DNA of 64,000 nucleotides, from the NCBI GenBank assembly GCA_016858145.1, contig JAEHOE010000017.1:1054001-1118000 (forward strand), in the 5' to 3' direction. This DNA is from Edaphochlamys debaryana. Lineage: Eukaryota; Chlorophyta; Chlorophyceae; Chlamydomonadales. Positions 20,134-30,400 of the stretch are shown here, piece by piece; the stretch's first letter is position 1; each line of letters opens with the position of its first letter. The translations under genes were made by a program, and so were the position numbers. The notes below the pieces were generated by a model, which did not search any database, was not told the DNA's origin, and was given only the letters and a program-made list of their open reading frames with translations.

Positions 20134-23100
20134 AACCGCGCGGCGTGTGGTACGGCACGTGGTGAGGATGTGCGTCAACGTGACCGCCAAAAAAGGGCCA
20201 TGGGTCGGAGTCGGGCTTCATCGAGAGAGCGCCGGAGGAGAGGGTCGTGGTCGGCGGCGACCAGTTATTAGCGTTCGACGGACTATGGAGGGCTTCGGAC
20301 TACCTTGACAGACCAGCGAAGCGAGGAAGATCCTTTGCAGGGCGTCATTGGAGGGAGAGGGGGCGTCGCGAGGGAGAGGGCGCGCCCCGCCGTTACTCGC
20401 GCGGAGGGAACAGCGTGGCACAGCACAGCTCAGGCATAAGGAGGGATTAAGGCAGCGGAAGGAGGGAGCGGCACTTGCCCCGCCCCGCCCACCGCAGCCC
20501 CACCGCAGAGGGACGCACCCATGTAGTGGCTCTGTGAGGCGCGGCGAAGGCGGAGGCAGCAGCATCAGTCTCACGTGGCCCTTGGCGCTCCCAAGCGGGT
20601 GACGGGGCTGCGTCCGGGCGTCGTGTCTGTGTGTGTCGGCGGCCCTGCCCTTCCATCGTAGGCGGTATGTTGAGAGAAGGCTTTCCGTCTGGCCAGATAA
20701 ATTCGCTTTCGCGGGGCGGCTTTGCTCGGGGCTTTGCTCCTGCGCCTCGCCTCTAGTAACAGTATGCGTTTTGCGCAAGTCTTTGTAGCCATTGGAAGGC
20801 CTGTGGTTTGTGCCCTGGGCCCTTCCCCATCTTGAACTAGGGGGCAGTGGCAGTCGAGCAGGTGGGGGTTAAGTGCGGAAGTTCGCTCAAGTATGTTGCA
20901 GCTTGACGGAATGAAAGACAGAAAGGAATCCGTGGAGGAGAGGGAAGCGAGGACTCTGGGCATGTGCAAGGGGGGCAGAGTTGCCAGGGTTTGCAGGACT
21001 GGGCACTCGGCTTAACCACAGGAACGAAGCCGAGCTTTGACCCCAGTCCTAGGGCGTGACTTAGACACAGACTTCGCGCGGTGTTCTCACATAACATGTT
21101 CGCTGGACTGACAGAATTGCGCTGTGGGCTTGAAGGGAATTGTTTCTGAGCAGGCATTGCAGAGGCCCTACATGCTTGCTGCGCGGTAGCAGTTTAACGG
21201 TCCCTAGGTGGCCGGAAGGCTGTAGTTGGCAAGCTTAGCACATCGGGGATGCTGTTGTTTGACTGCCTCGCTGGCAGATCTTTCTCTAGCCGCTGCTCCC
21301 ACCGCCCGCCGCGTCGTTGGGAGACTGCCCGCAATTGGGTGGGGCTGGCGGCGGGCGGGGGTCGCGAAGCGGACACTGTCACGGTTGGCGGGCGCTGTTG
21401 GGCACGGGGTGGACGCTGGATTGAATGTTGGTCAGTTGGGGAGTTGGCTTGTTGTGATGCGAGGCCAGCGCAATTCCGCGATACGTTGCCGCTTAGCCGC
21501 GCCAGGCCTCTGCAGGGGCGCAGGAAAAGGCGACGAGCACAGGCCACTTCGCCACCGCCTCTCTTTGGCCCGCACTTGTTGTGTTGCGCCGCCGTTTGTA
21601 GGGCGGCCGTGTGAGCACTAGGTCACTTTGTTGTGCCGGCCCGGTACACGACGAGGCAGCCTGGGCAGTTGGCTAGCCAGAAGGCCGGGGCCTGTATCCG
21701 ACTTGATGCGTTGCAGTCATCACCCAGCGTTTGACGGCTTTTGTTGCGGCCAAAAGAGGCATGTTGTTGGTAGTGCCGCTTCCTTCGGTACGGTTCATTC
21801 CATGTGTACGGTGTAGGCGCGTGCAAGCGAGGGCTGTTGCGCTCTGCGTTGGCGTGCAGAGGATGCGGGGACTCGGCTATGAGCTGAGACAGGGTTGATC
21901 AAGTGAAGGGCCCGGGTCTGTATGGCCTTCTGAAGACACCTGAGCTGTTGCACAGGCCAGACGGCACCGGAGAAGCCGGCGTTTGAGCCCTCATTGAACT
22001 GCGCACAGGAGGCTTAAGCCTTCGACGTGCGGTATGTTGTTGCCTTGCTAGACTGCGGCACACCCGCATTTGCCTTCATAATTGCGGTGGAATGGGTCTG
22101 TGAGGGGTGTGGGGAGGGGCTTTCTGCGTTGCCTAAGCTTTCGGCCTTGCCACGGCCCGCCGTCTATCCCCTATGTTGGAGCAGGGTGAGAGAACGTCCA
22201 ACACCTAAACAAGGGTCGATGGCTATTGTTCACGGCGTGGTTTGTTGCTGGGGTCGAGGACTGCATTGCGGCTGGGGCTGGGGGGGGCGGGGCGGGGCAG
22301 GACATTGTGGCGGGGCGCCCTAGACGGCTGCTTGTGTGTTGTGGACATGCGGCCAATACGGATGCGTACGATTGGGAGGGCTAAGTAAACGGTTGGCGAA
22401 GTTGGGAGTTTGAGCAACAGACGGGGGCACGTGTGCACTCTCATCATGGCCCCAACACATAGGGGTCAGGCACGGTCGCTCCGGTTGTGGAGCGGAGCGG
22501 CCGGCATCTAGTGTGATGGCAGCGCCGCAGTGTGCGGCGTCGTGTGTTTTCGTTGTGGCGTGGCACAGGTTCCGCAGTCATTCGTCCCGTTGGGTTCAAG
22601 TCAGTGTGCAGCTTTGCGTTCGTCCACGCCCTCAATGCCGTGATGTCGTGCCACCCGCAACCGTGCGCCGGCATACCTTACATGGCAGGGCTTTAAGCCG
22701 TCCCATGTTGGGGGCAGGCCCAGGTTTTTCCCAAGTCCGTGCTTTAGATGGCGACGGCACCCGTGCGGCCATGTCTGCGTTCTGCTGGTTTGTGCAATGT
22801 TCAGCCGCGGGTCAAGCATGGACATTTGGATTGTTTATGTGATAGGGGCCGATCCCGTGCGGCGTAGGCACGTGGCAGTGGCAGGGTGCGGGCGGCAGCT
22901 GTCCTGCTTTGCGTTGGCATTGCGGTAGCTGCCGCTTTGGGCGCAGCGTGCGTTGCCTGCCTCAGCAGGTTAAGCGGCTGCGTCCAAGCTCGCAAGATTG
23001 GGGTTTGCGCATGGATGCGGCGCCCCCTTGCCTTAGCCGGCTCCCACTGCCCGGCGCTGCCTCCGCGCCCCAATCGATTGAAGCTGGCGATTTATTCTAA

Positions 23101-24004
23101 TGGGCGCTCTGCTCGGGTTTGCTGGGTAGAAGCGTTGCCTCTGGGTCGTGTTTTGGGCGCTCAGGGGAGGCTGTTTCCTCGGTGAGAACGGCCAATCGTA
23201 ATGTCGCGTTGCGCTGTTTACTCGAGCTCGGGGCCCGTGCGCCGTCACCCTCTCTTTTGCGGGGCCACGCCGCCCCAGTGTACGCGCGCGTGTGCGATGC
23301 CGCGGTGCCCGATTTTGTCAATCCCGTGCCGGCAGCTGCTGTTGCCGGGCTAATCGTCTCTGTAGTAGTACTAATGTAATACCGCACTTGGTTGGCTTGC
23401 CCCATTCTCCTGTGTTCGCACGCCCCGCGCCTGCCCCAGCGTGCCTTTGTGTTGCCAGCTTCAGCAAGTGGGAGGCCGCCAGAACTCTGGCTGCCCCGTC
23501 CAGGGCGATGAGGCATCCTGGCCAGCGCTCCTAAGCGAATCCTGCACACGTGCAGAGATGGCTCGCCCTCATCCATGAGTACGCTCTCTTCGCGTTCGCT
23601 TCGACGCTTCGACCATCCCCGAACACCAGCACTTGTCCCTTTGCACTATCGACCATCCCAGCAGTCCGGAACTCAGCACTTTCCGAACGGGTCAACGGCG
23701 GGGCTCCCAGCGTATTGCACGGTCTCCGCCGCCCAAACCGGGCCCCAGCGACCAGCGGTGCCCTTGCGTCAGTTGCGTGTCCCTTTGCCGCTTCCCTTCC
23801 GGCAACCTGCAGGCCGGCAGGAACCATGCCATGGGCTTCCTGACGCTGGAGGGAGGGGGGCGCACAGGCGGCAGCGGAGGCGACCTCTATCGCACCTCCA
23901 TGCAAATCCATAGAGGTACCGGGTGGCCTGAGCAGCTTTCCTTGGGCTCGCGCCGGCACTTCCTGGTCCCTGGGAACCTCCAAGTGTCTCCCAAGGGCTT
24001 TCCC
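20134..24004. other. Long region without recognisable genes
   Basis: About 3.9 kb following the bHLH stop. Base composition is more even than in the genes. Short open frames exist on both strands but none shows splice-compatible neighbours, domain-like composition or a strong start. The beginning should hold the bHLH 3' UTR; I find no TGTAA before about 23375. Old transposon remains are possible but nothing can be named. Confidence 0.45.
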
Positions 24005-24128
24005 ATTCCGTCCCGCAAGCCCCTACGGGGTGCCTTCGCTCCGCCCGTCGCTCCGCAAATCTAAGACCAACAATAGTGGCCGCCCGAAGACACGAACGGC
24101 CGAGCCCCGTGAGGCCCCCTCTCACACA
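24005..24128 (+). repeat. Direct repeat R, left copy
   Basis: About 124 bp starting attccgtcccgcaagcccc and ending in a CACACA tract. It recurs at 30579-30697 in the same orientation with scattered substitutions and a 5-bp gap. Both contain CGCCCGAAGACACGAAC and GAGCCCCGTGAGGCCCCCT. In the right copy CCCGCA and TGCGGG form a perfect 6-bp stem; here one base of the stem is changed. Confidence 0.85.
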
Positions 24129-24539
24129 CATCCATGTCCCTCAGCTGGCTCAGGCAGCCTGCGCCTCGAACCGTCTCCGCGGCCTTACCCGCATGTGCAC
24201 CGCCCCAGGCCCCACCATCAACCCCGCCCATGCATGCTACGCTCGCCCCGCAGCACGGTCCACGCACAGCGGAACGCAAACCTCGCGAGGAACCCGGCCA
24301 AAACCGTAACCCGTCGGACCCCCGCACTACACGAGGTGGCGCGCTCGTCAGGCGTCTGACCTGCAATTCCACGCTAGCACGCCCCTGCGCCTGCACCTGC
24401 ACCTTCGCCACGGCCTGCACCCACGCCACCACGTCCGAACCCGGTTCAGACCCCGCCCACCCCGTCGAGACCCAAAAGCGGTGCCCCCTGCGGGCTTCCT
24501 CGGAGGCCGCGGCCCAATCCACCTCGCCCACGGGCCCCC
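24129..24539. other. Unassigned sequence between repeat R and bHLH copy 3
   Basis: About 410 bp of C-rich sequence with no similarity that I can see to the corresponding upstream region of the bHLH gene. Homology to the bHLH gene starts abruptly at CAGGCCAGTGACC (24540), so this segment was joined to it by a rearrangement. Confidence 0.5.
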
Positions 24540-24946
24540 GCAGGCCAGTGACCATGAGCGTCGACGCTCTCGACTTTGGGCTAGGAGACGCACAATACGT
24601 GTTTTCGGACGGAGAGCTCCATGACCTGCTCGGGGCCATTGAGCAGAAGGCTCAAGGCGCCGAGGCAGACGTCGACGTTCTCGCCTTTATGAAGGCGGAC
24701 GGGAATCAGGCGCTCGCGCTGCAGGCAAGCAGCCAACTCCAGACGCACAAGTCCATTGCTGCTTCCGGTAGTCACCGCACACGACCGCTGAGTTCTCGCC
24801 TAACGACCACCCGTGTGTGCCCGCATTCTGCGCAGTTCCAACCACGCTGCGGCGGAGACGGCAGCCTCGATGCTTGCGTCAAGGCGGAGCCCGGCTCAGA
24901 CGCTCCGGTTAGCGCGCTGTCCTCAGCGCTCGCCTCCCCCGCCGAG
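24540..24946 (+). pseudogene. bHLH gene copy 3, left part (split by LINE)
   Basis: Nearly identical to 17426-17834 of the bHLH gene, with only a few coding changes (for example G for R, A for D and V for L). It includes the stretch that may be an intron in the parent gene, so it arose from DNA and not from a spliced mRNA. It stops at GCCGAG, where the LINE 3' end begins; the next parental bases (ACGCCTTCGCTCG) resume at 30405 on the far side. Confidence 0.92.
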
Positions 24947-24956
24947 GATGCGATGG

Positions 24957-24961
24957 TTACA
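24957..24961 (-). terminator. LINE poly(A) signal
   Basis: TGTAA on the minus strand, about 170 nt after the ORF2 stop (25134) and 10 nt before the 3' junction. This is the distance expected between a volvocine poly(A) signal and cleavage, so the junction probably marks the transcript end used as template. Confidence 0.75.
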
Positions 24962-25133
24962 GCAGGAACCGCCTCCAGAAGGGGAGGGGTTGAGCGATAG
25001 CGCCACCTACTGGGTGTGCCACCTGCACACCGACACCCACGCAACGTGACTGACTTTCGGTCGTCACACCACGTTGCTAGGGTCGGGCCCGTAGAGCCCC
25101 CCTCAGTACTATTCCACTAATTCCGCTGTGCCT

Positions 25134-28100
25134 TTAATCATCGTCAATCAAGGCCAGGACGCCTGGGGGCTCCTGCACAGTCAATCTGCCACCTGAGACT
25201 CGCAGGAAAGGGTGGTCCGCCGGTATTGTCTCCCAGCCACTTGGTGGCCTGAGCGCAGCAAAAGAGTGAAGCGCTCCCCAAAACTCAGCTGACACCAACA
25301 CACGTCCACGGTTCAGCACCCCGAGGCGATTCCCATTCTCCCTTGTCGCGTATAGATATCGGCGTCCCTTCTCCATGGCTGTCGTGGCTGCAAGACACAC
25401 CACATCCCACACTCTCTGGTCAACTCCCTCCGTTGGTCGAGCCAGCCAAAGATTGAACCGGCGAAGTGGCCAGGTCCATGGCATGCCCTGCTCGCCCCCT
25501 AGACACGCGCACATCTCATCAACCAGGCCCTCAGCCAAGTAGCATTTCCAAAAGTGGTGCAATCTGTCCCCTCCGTGCATCGCAATCTCACATGGGCACG
25601 TGGCCGTTCCTTCATGTGCCGAAAAGCCAGTAAAGCCGTTGAGCGCCAAGCGCCAGAAAGCTTCCTTCCACACGTTCTCCCAGCGCAGGGCCCACAGCCT
25701 GCGCAAGGTGGCTTGTAGGTCCAACAGGTCTGACTCGTCCCCTACCCCACCACTCAGCGCCTCTGCCACAAAATTCAAATGCTTGCCTTTCACATACTCA
25801 AAAGCGGGCTCCATCTGCAGGGCCGTGGCCAAGCTCACCGACAGCCTAGCCGCTGACACAAGCGTCTGTCCGATCCGCCAACCTATGCATCCCAAGAGTT
25901 CTTTCCATGCCTCCTCCTCTGGGCAGGCCAAGTCCGGGTTCTCTTCCACCTCCGTTGCTGCTTGCACCCACGGTACGGGAATATGGCCCATCAAGCTATC
26001 GATCCTCCCTAGGAGCGCAGGGCCATTGCGTAGCGCTGCGGGTAGAGACTCATACCCCCCTCGTCCCCACAGACCAACTACGATGTTCTCTTTCACCTTC
26101 CTTGAGCACTCGCTCCTAGCCATCGGTGGCAGCCTGCCCCCCTGGGCTCCACTGAGCCCCGCCCTTGCTCCCGCCCCTGCCCTATAGGCTCTTACTAGTT
26201 GGCCAACAGTCCTCAATTCATTGATACCCATCAGGTCCGCATACATGCTTTCCAGCCCCCCACGGCCCGCTGCTGCGGGTCTGAGGGCCGGATTTCCCCA
26301 TACTGGCGCGCTGTGTACCCACGGCCCCACCGCGGGGCTCTTGATCAACTCAACCCGGGGGAGATGGAGGAGTGCCCCCGTTATCATGTTCAGCGTCGGG
26401 CAGGGGCTGTTTGCCGTGGTCCCCAGCACCTTGGTGGCGGCGTTGGGGCCTGCCCGCTGGGCTGTGAAGAGGCAGAGGGGGTGTACGGCCGGGTGCGTTC
26501 GTCGGAGGAGCTCCATTGCGACCGTCGGCCACACTGGCCTGAAGCGGAGGAGGTTCGGGCAGCTGCCCAGCACGCAGCGTGTCGCCAGCACCGCTTGTCG
26601 GGCCCGTACGTGTTCTACCACCGGGAGGAGGCCGAGCCCTCCGTCCTCCGGGGGGACGCACATCGCCTTGTAGCCTATCCCCGGTAGGCGAGCGTGTGGG
26701 TTACTGGCGTGTGCCGCCGGCGTCATGCTGCGGTCCACCATGGCTGCAACCGTGCTGCAGAGTCGCTGCAGCTCGGGCGGGGGGGGGAAAGCGAGTTCCA
26801 GGTGGTACAGGACCTTGGAGATTGCGTAGCCAGAGGCCGTCGACGCTCTCCCAAAGGCTGAAAGATTCAGGGACACCAGCTTGGTTAGAGCCGAGTAGAC
26901 TCCATCCAGGGCGATGGCCGGCTTGCACAGGGCGGCGGTGTTGGCGACTGTTACCCCCAGGGTCTTGGCCTTCACGACGGTTCGCAGTGAGGTATCAGGG
27001 GGTGGCGGTGCGGGCGGCGGGCCGGGCGGCAGCTCAGGCGGCGGCGCGGGCGGCAGGCCAGGCGGCGGCGCGGGCGGCAGGCCAGGCGGCGGCGCGGGCG
27101 GCGGCTCAGGCGGCGGCGCGGGCGGCAGGCCAGGCGGCGGCGCGGGCGGCAGGCCAGGCGGCGGCGCGGGCGGCAGGCCAGGCGGCGGCGCGGGCGGCGG
27201 GCCAGGCGGCGGCGCGGGCGGCAGGCCAGGCGGCGGCGCGGGCGGCGGCTCAGGCGGCGGCGCGGGCGGCAGGCCAGGCGGCGGCGCGGGCGGCAGGCCA
27301 GGCGGCGGCGCGGGCGGCAGGCCAGGCGGCGGCGCGGGCGGCGGGCCAGGCGGCGGCGCGGGCGGCAGGCCAGGCGGCGGCGCGGGCGGCAGGCCAGGCG
27401 GCGGCGCGGGCGGCAGGCCAGGCGGCGGCGCGGGCAGCAGGCCAGGCGGCGGCGCGGGCGGCAGGCCAGGCGGCGGCGCGGGCGGCAGGCCAGGCGGCGG
27501 CGCGGGCGGCAGGCCAGGCGGCGGCGCGGGCAGCAGGCCAGGCGGCGGCGCGGGCGGCAGGCCAGGCGGCAGCGCGGGCGGCATGCCAGGCGGCAGCGTG
27601 GGCGGTGGATCTGGTGGTGGGTCCAGCGCCGGTGCGGGCGGCGGGCCGTGCGGCGGCGCGGGCGGTGGGCCGGGCAGCGGCGCGGGCAGCGGCGCAGGCG
27701 GTGGGATCAGGCCGACGGGGAGCAGCTCCGACTTGCTGGCGTTCAGGCGTTGTCCACTTGCTTGCGCAAAGGTCTCCATGGCTGCAGCGAAAGCGGCGGC
27801 TGTGTTGGGTCGCAAGAATTGCGTGTAGTCGTCTGCGTATTGGGAAGCTCGGAGGACAAGCTGGCGGCCGTTGGGTGAGAGAGCAATCTGGAATCCCTGT
27901 TTAGCAAGCCACGATAGTAGCGCTTGAGCGGCCGCCAGGTAGAGCAGCGGCGCTAATGGGCAGCCTTGCCGTACCCCTGCTGTTATCTCCAGGTGACCTG
28001 ATACGTCGCCGTTGACTAGGGCCGCGGATCTTGTGCCCTGGTGCAGAAGCCGCACCCACGCCAGGAAGCCATTGCCAACCCCCAGCGCTTCCAGGCACTC

Positions 28101-30080
28101 AAACAGGAAGCCCCGGTCCAGCGTGTCGTACGCCTTGTGGAAATCTAGGAAGGCCATGAGCCCCTCCTCACCTGCCACTCTTAGCAGCTCTGGTGTCAGC
28201 TGCATGAGCATGATGTTATCAGCAATCCGTCGACCTGACAGAAAGGCGGTCTGCTCGGGGCTGATAATGGCGGCGAAGGCTGGTTGCAGGCGGGCTGCCA
28301 GGACGCGGGCCAAAGTTCGGTAGTCCGTGTCCAGCAGCGTGATGGGCCTATAGTTGGCGGGCTGGGTTGGGTCGCCTGACTTGAAGAAGCACGAAATCAC
28401 ACCGTCAAGAAAGCCACGAGGCGCTGTACCAGCCGCCATTGCCGCTGAGAACACGGCTGCTAGGATGCTCGAGAACTGCCCGCTATATGCCTTGTACAGC
28501 TCCATGGGGATGCCGTCCGCGCCGGGGGCTTTGCCTGGCGGGGCGGCGGAGATGGCCGCTGCCACCTCCGTCGCAGTCACCGTCGGCTCCCCTATCTTGG
28601 TGACTGACTCCTCAGGGCAGTTGAGCGCTGCCTCCCGAAGCGCCTGGAGCACCTGTGCACGGGCGGTATGGTCAACTGGGCTGGGTGTGCTGACTCGCTG
28701 CCAGAAGCGGGCTACGCTGTGTGCCATCTCGCGGGGGGTGGAGGTGAGGGTCCCGTCAGCTCGACGGAGTGCGCAGATTCGGCGGCAGGCGGCTGGTGGT
28801 CGCAGAAGGCGGGAGAGGAGGGGTGAAGGTCGTTCGCCTGCATGGATCCAGGTGTGGCGAGTCTTCCGAGCTGCCCGTGCTGAGGCCCGGCATGCCGCCC
28901 TGGCTGCTGCGCTCCTTGCCGCAACCGCCTGCGCAGCTGCGGCTTCGTCGCCTGCCTCCACTGCCGCCATGGCGGCTTCGGCTGACTGTGCGGCTGTCTG
29001 TTCTGCTGCTGTAGCGCTGACGGAGCGCTGCTGTGCTATCTGGTTGAGCGCCCGCAGTTCCCTATTAATGCCTGCCTTCACCGCTGGCCACCAGGAGAGC
29101 ACCTGTCGGCTGTCCGTTGGCATCGAGGCACGCTGGGAGTCAATCCATTCGCAGAAGCTCTCGCGCAAGTCGGTGAAGTCAAGGAAATGCATCCTGACCC
29201 TCGGCAACCCTTTGCCCGGGGGCTGGGCGGCGGGGGATGGTGAGAGGCGTAGCAGCACAAGTCGGTGGTCAGCGGGTCTGCCGCACTCAATGCGGCACGA
29301 TGCCACGTTCGCCGCCAGGTCGGAGGAGACGTGAAAGCGGTCGAGGCGGGAGGCTCCAGACGGGTAGAAGAAGGTGAAGCTGCGGACGGTTGGGTGGAGG
29401 CTGCGGAAAGCGTCCGTAAGCCCTGGGCAGGCGGCGCTGAAGACCCCCGCCGTTGCTGTGTCCTCTCGCCGGCTGTTAGGGCCAGAGCTGCAGTCGAGTG
29501 CTGGGTCCATCACGAAATTGAAGTCCCCGGCCCACACATGCGTCTCCGCGTTGGCGGCTATTGGTGCTAGCTGCTGTTGGATGAAGAGCCGCTGCTGTGT
29601 TGGTTGTCCTGACGGCAGGTACGTGCTGAGCAGTGTGAAGGAGTGGCCACCCCACTGCACTGGGACCCGCACCGCGCGCCCATCCTCAGTCGCTGAGTGT
29701 GCGCCCGCGACCTGGAGGGCGCCAGACGTGACCAGTGCCGAGCGCACCAGGATGGCTGTTCCCCCCGCTGCGCCGCCATTGTCCCCCAGCTGCGCTGGCC
29801 CCCAGAAGGCCAGCCAGCCACTCAGCCGCAGAGTGTTGCTTATTGCTTGTATTTGAGTTTCCACACCCGAGATCAGAGCCGCTGTGACTCTGGTCTCTTG
29901 GAGGCAGACCACGTCTAGCCGTTGCTGTGCCCAGAGCCTGAGGTACGCCGACAGGCGCGGTTGGTCCAGGGACTCAGTGCCTGAGGTAAGCCCGCGTACG
30001 TTAAGCGAGCCCACCCGAAGCGGATCACTGGGCTTGGTGGCTGGCCGGCGCCGAGCTGTGCGCGCCTGCCACCACGGCAT
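25134..30080 (-). CDS. LINE ORF2: APE-type endonuclease / reverse transcriptase with Pro-rich insertion
   Basis: A single open frame of 1,648 codons, ATG at 30080. The N-terminal endonuclease carries SLNVRGL, CLQETR, AGDFNF and PADHRLVLL (residues about 20-270). The reverse transcriptase has GADGIPMELY, YRPITLLDTDYRTL, AFLDFHKAYDTLDR with its catalytic Asp, GVRQGCPLAPLLY and QYADDYTQFL. Directly after KSELLPVG comes a Pro-rich array of roughly 230 residues built from the 8-residue unit PPAPPPGL, and the family sequence resumes at KAKTLGVTV. The C-terminus contains CPCEIAMHGGDRLHHFWKC, a Cys/His knuckle typical of L1-type elements. All catalytic residues that I can identify are present. Whether the array permits activity is unknown. 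Confidence 0.95.
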   Translation of the reverse strand: MPWWQARTARRRPATKPSDPLRVGSLNVRGLTSGTESLDQPRLSAYLRLWAQQRLDVVCLQETRVTAALISGVETQIQAISNTLRLSGWLAFWGPAQLGDNGGAAGGTAILVRSALVTSGALQVAGAHSATEDGRAVRVPVQWGGHSFTLLSTYLPSGQPTQQRLFIQQQLAPIAANAETHVWAGDFNFVMDPALDCSSGPNSRREDTATAGVFSAACPGLTDAFRSLHPTVRSFTFFYPSGASRLDRFHVSSDLAANVASCRIECGRPADHRLVLLRLSPSPAAQPPGKGLPRVRMHFLDFTDLRESFCEWIDSQRASMPTDSRQVLSWWPAVKAGINRELRALNQIAQQRSVSATAAEQTAAQSAEAAMAAVEAGDEAAAAQAVAARSAAARAACRASARAARKTRHTWIHAGERPSPLLSRLLRPPAACRRICALRRADGTLTSTPREMAHSVARFWQRVSTPSPVDHTARAQVLQALREAALNCPEESVTKIGEPTVTATEVAAAISAAPPGKAPGADGIPMELYKAYSGQFSSILAAVFSAAMAAGTAPRGFLDGVISCFFKSGDPTQPANYRPITLLDTDYRTLARVLAARLQPAFAAIISPEQTAFLSGRRIADNIMLMQLTPELLRVAGEEGLMAFLDFHKAYDTLDRGFLFECLEALGVGNGFLAWVRLLHQGTRSAALVNGDVSGHLEITAGVRQGCPLAPLLYLAAAQALLSWLAKQGFQIALSPNGRQLVLRASQYADDYTQFLRPNTAAAFAAAMETFAQASGQRLNASKSELLPVGLIPPPAPLPAPLPGPPPAPPHGPPPAPALDPPPDPPPTLPPGMPPALPPGLPPAPPPGLLPAPPPGLPPAPPPGLPPAPPPGLPPAPPPGLLPAPPPGLPPAPPPGLPPAPPPGLPPAPPPGPPPAPPPGLPPAPPPGLPPAPPPGLPPAPPPEPPPAPPPGLPPAPPPGPPPAPPPGLPPAPPPGLPPAPPPGLPPAPPPEPPPAPPPGLPPAPPPGLPPAPPPELPPGPPPAPPPPDTSLRTVVKAKTLGVTVANTAALCKPAIALDGVYSALTKLVSLNLSAFGRASTASGYAISKVLYHLELAFPPPPELQRLCSTVAAMVDRSMTPAAHASNPHARLPGIGYKAMCVPPEDGGLGLLPVVEHVRARQAVLATRCVLGSCPNLLRFRPVWPTVAMELLRRTHPAVHPLCLFTAQRAGPNAATKVLGTTANSPCPTLNMITGALLHLPRVELIKSPAVGPWVHSAPVWGNPALRPAAAGRGGLESMYADLMGINELRTVGQLVRAYRAGAGARAGLSGAQGGRLPPMARSECSRKVKENIVVGLWGRGGYESLPAALRNGPALLGRIDSLMGHIPVPWVQAATEVEENPDLACPEEEAWKELLGCIGWRIGQTLVSAARLSVSLATALQMEPAFEYVKGKHLNFVAEALSGGVGDESDLLDLQATLRRLWALRWENVWKEAFWRLALNGFTGFSAHEGTATCPCEIAMHGGDRLHHFWKCYLAEGLVDEMCACLGGEQGMPWTWPLRRFNLWLARPTEGVDQRVWDVVCLAATTAMEKGRRYLYATRENGNRLGVLNRGRVLVSAEFWGALHSFAALRPPSGWETIPADHPFLRVSGGRLTVQEPPGVLALIDDD
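27001..27700 (-). repeat. 24-bp coding minisatellite inside LINE ORF2
   Basis: On the plus strand the unit is close to ggcaggccaggcggcggcgc plus four bases, repeated over about 700 bp; roughly 28 units counted by eye. Unit variants change one residue (L to P, E or A). The period is a multiple of three, so the reverse transcriptase frame stays open throughout. It ends in more diverged units towards 27700. Confidence 0.9.
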
Positions 30081-30104
30081 CCGTTAGAAGTTGGTCATGT
30101 TTAT

Positions 30105-30400
30105 TTACTGGCCCTCGGCGTGGGCCCCCGGCGGCGCCAGGGCTGCGGGGCTGCCGCTGCCACCGCCGCTGCCGCCGCCGTCGCTGCCGCCCGCCAGGCC
30201 CTCTCCGCCAGCCTCCGAGTCGTGCTCCATGCCCGACGCCCCGCTCCCGCGGATCTCCCCCTCCTCCTCCGACCCCTCGTCCATCACGAGAGCCGCCACC
30301 GCTTCGGCGGACTCCTGTGCCGGGTCGGCCGTCAGCCTCTTGGGCGGCCGCCCCTCCGGCGTGCCAGCCGCTGACTCGGGCCGCCCCCTCGCACCCCCGA
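30105..30400 (-). CDS. LINE ORF1 C-terminal remnant
   Basis: An open frame entering from the LINE 5' edge and ending at a stop at 30105, 24 bp before the ORF2 ATG. It encodes about 97 residues: a basic patch GRPPKRLTADP, an acidic stretch DEGSEEEGEIRGSG and a Gly/Ser tail. Upstream the frame runs into antisense bHLH sequence, which is not part of the element. The RNA-binding part of ORF1 is missing. Confidence 0.6.

Larger units (their letters stand above)
24947..30400 (-). mobile_element. L1-type LINE, 5'-truncated, inserted in bHLH copy 3
   Basis: The element occupies the exact gap in the duplicated bHLH sequence. On the minus strand it runs from the C-terminal part of ORF1 (5' edge near 30400) through ORF2 to a 3' UTR of about 187 bp. 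The 3' end has TGTAA (24957-24961) 10 bp before the junction and no poly(A) tail. CGAG occurs at both edges (24943-24946 and 30401-30404) and fits a very short target-site duplication. The uninterrupted 1,648-codon ORF2 suggests a young insertion. Truncation inside ORF1 is typical of incomplete target-primed reverse transcription. Confidence 0.93.

Noticed and set aside
24061..24639. Minus-strand frames over bHLH copy 3 and its equivalents at 8225-8413 and 16994-17524
   Set aside because: They resemble each other only because the underlying plus-strand sequence is duplicated.
27001..27700. Regular repeat array considered as a CRISPR-like locus
   Set aside because: Units are contiguous without unique spacers, the DNA is eukaryotic, and the array is in frame within ORF2.
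26579..27904. Two plus-strand frames rich in Gly/Ala through the 24-bp repeat
   Set aside because: They are the complement of the LINE Pro-rich array; a 24-bp period keeps all six frames open. The reverse transcriptase frame is the one with motifs on both sides.
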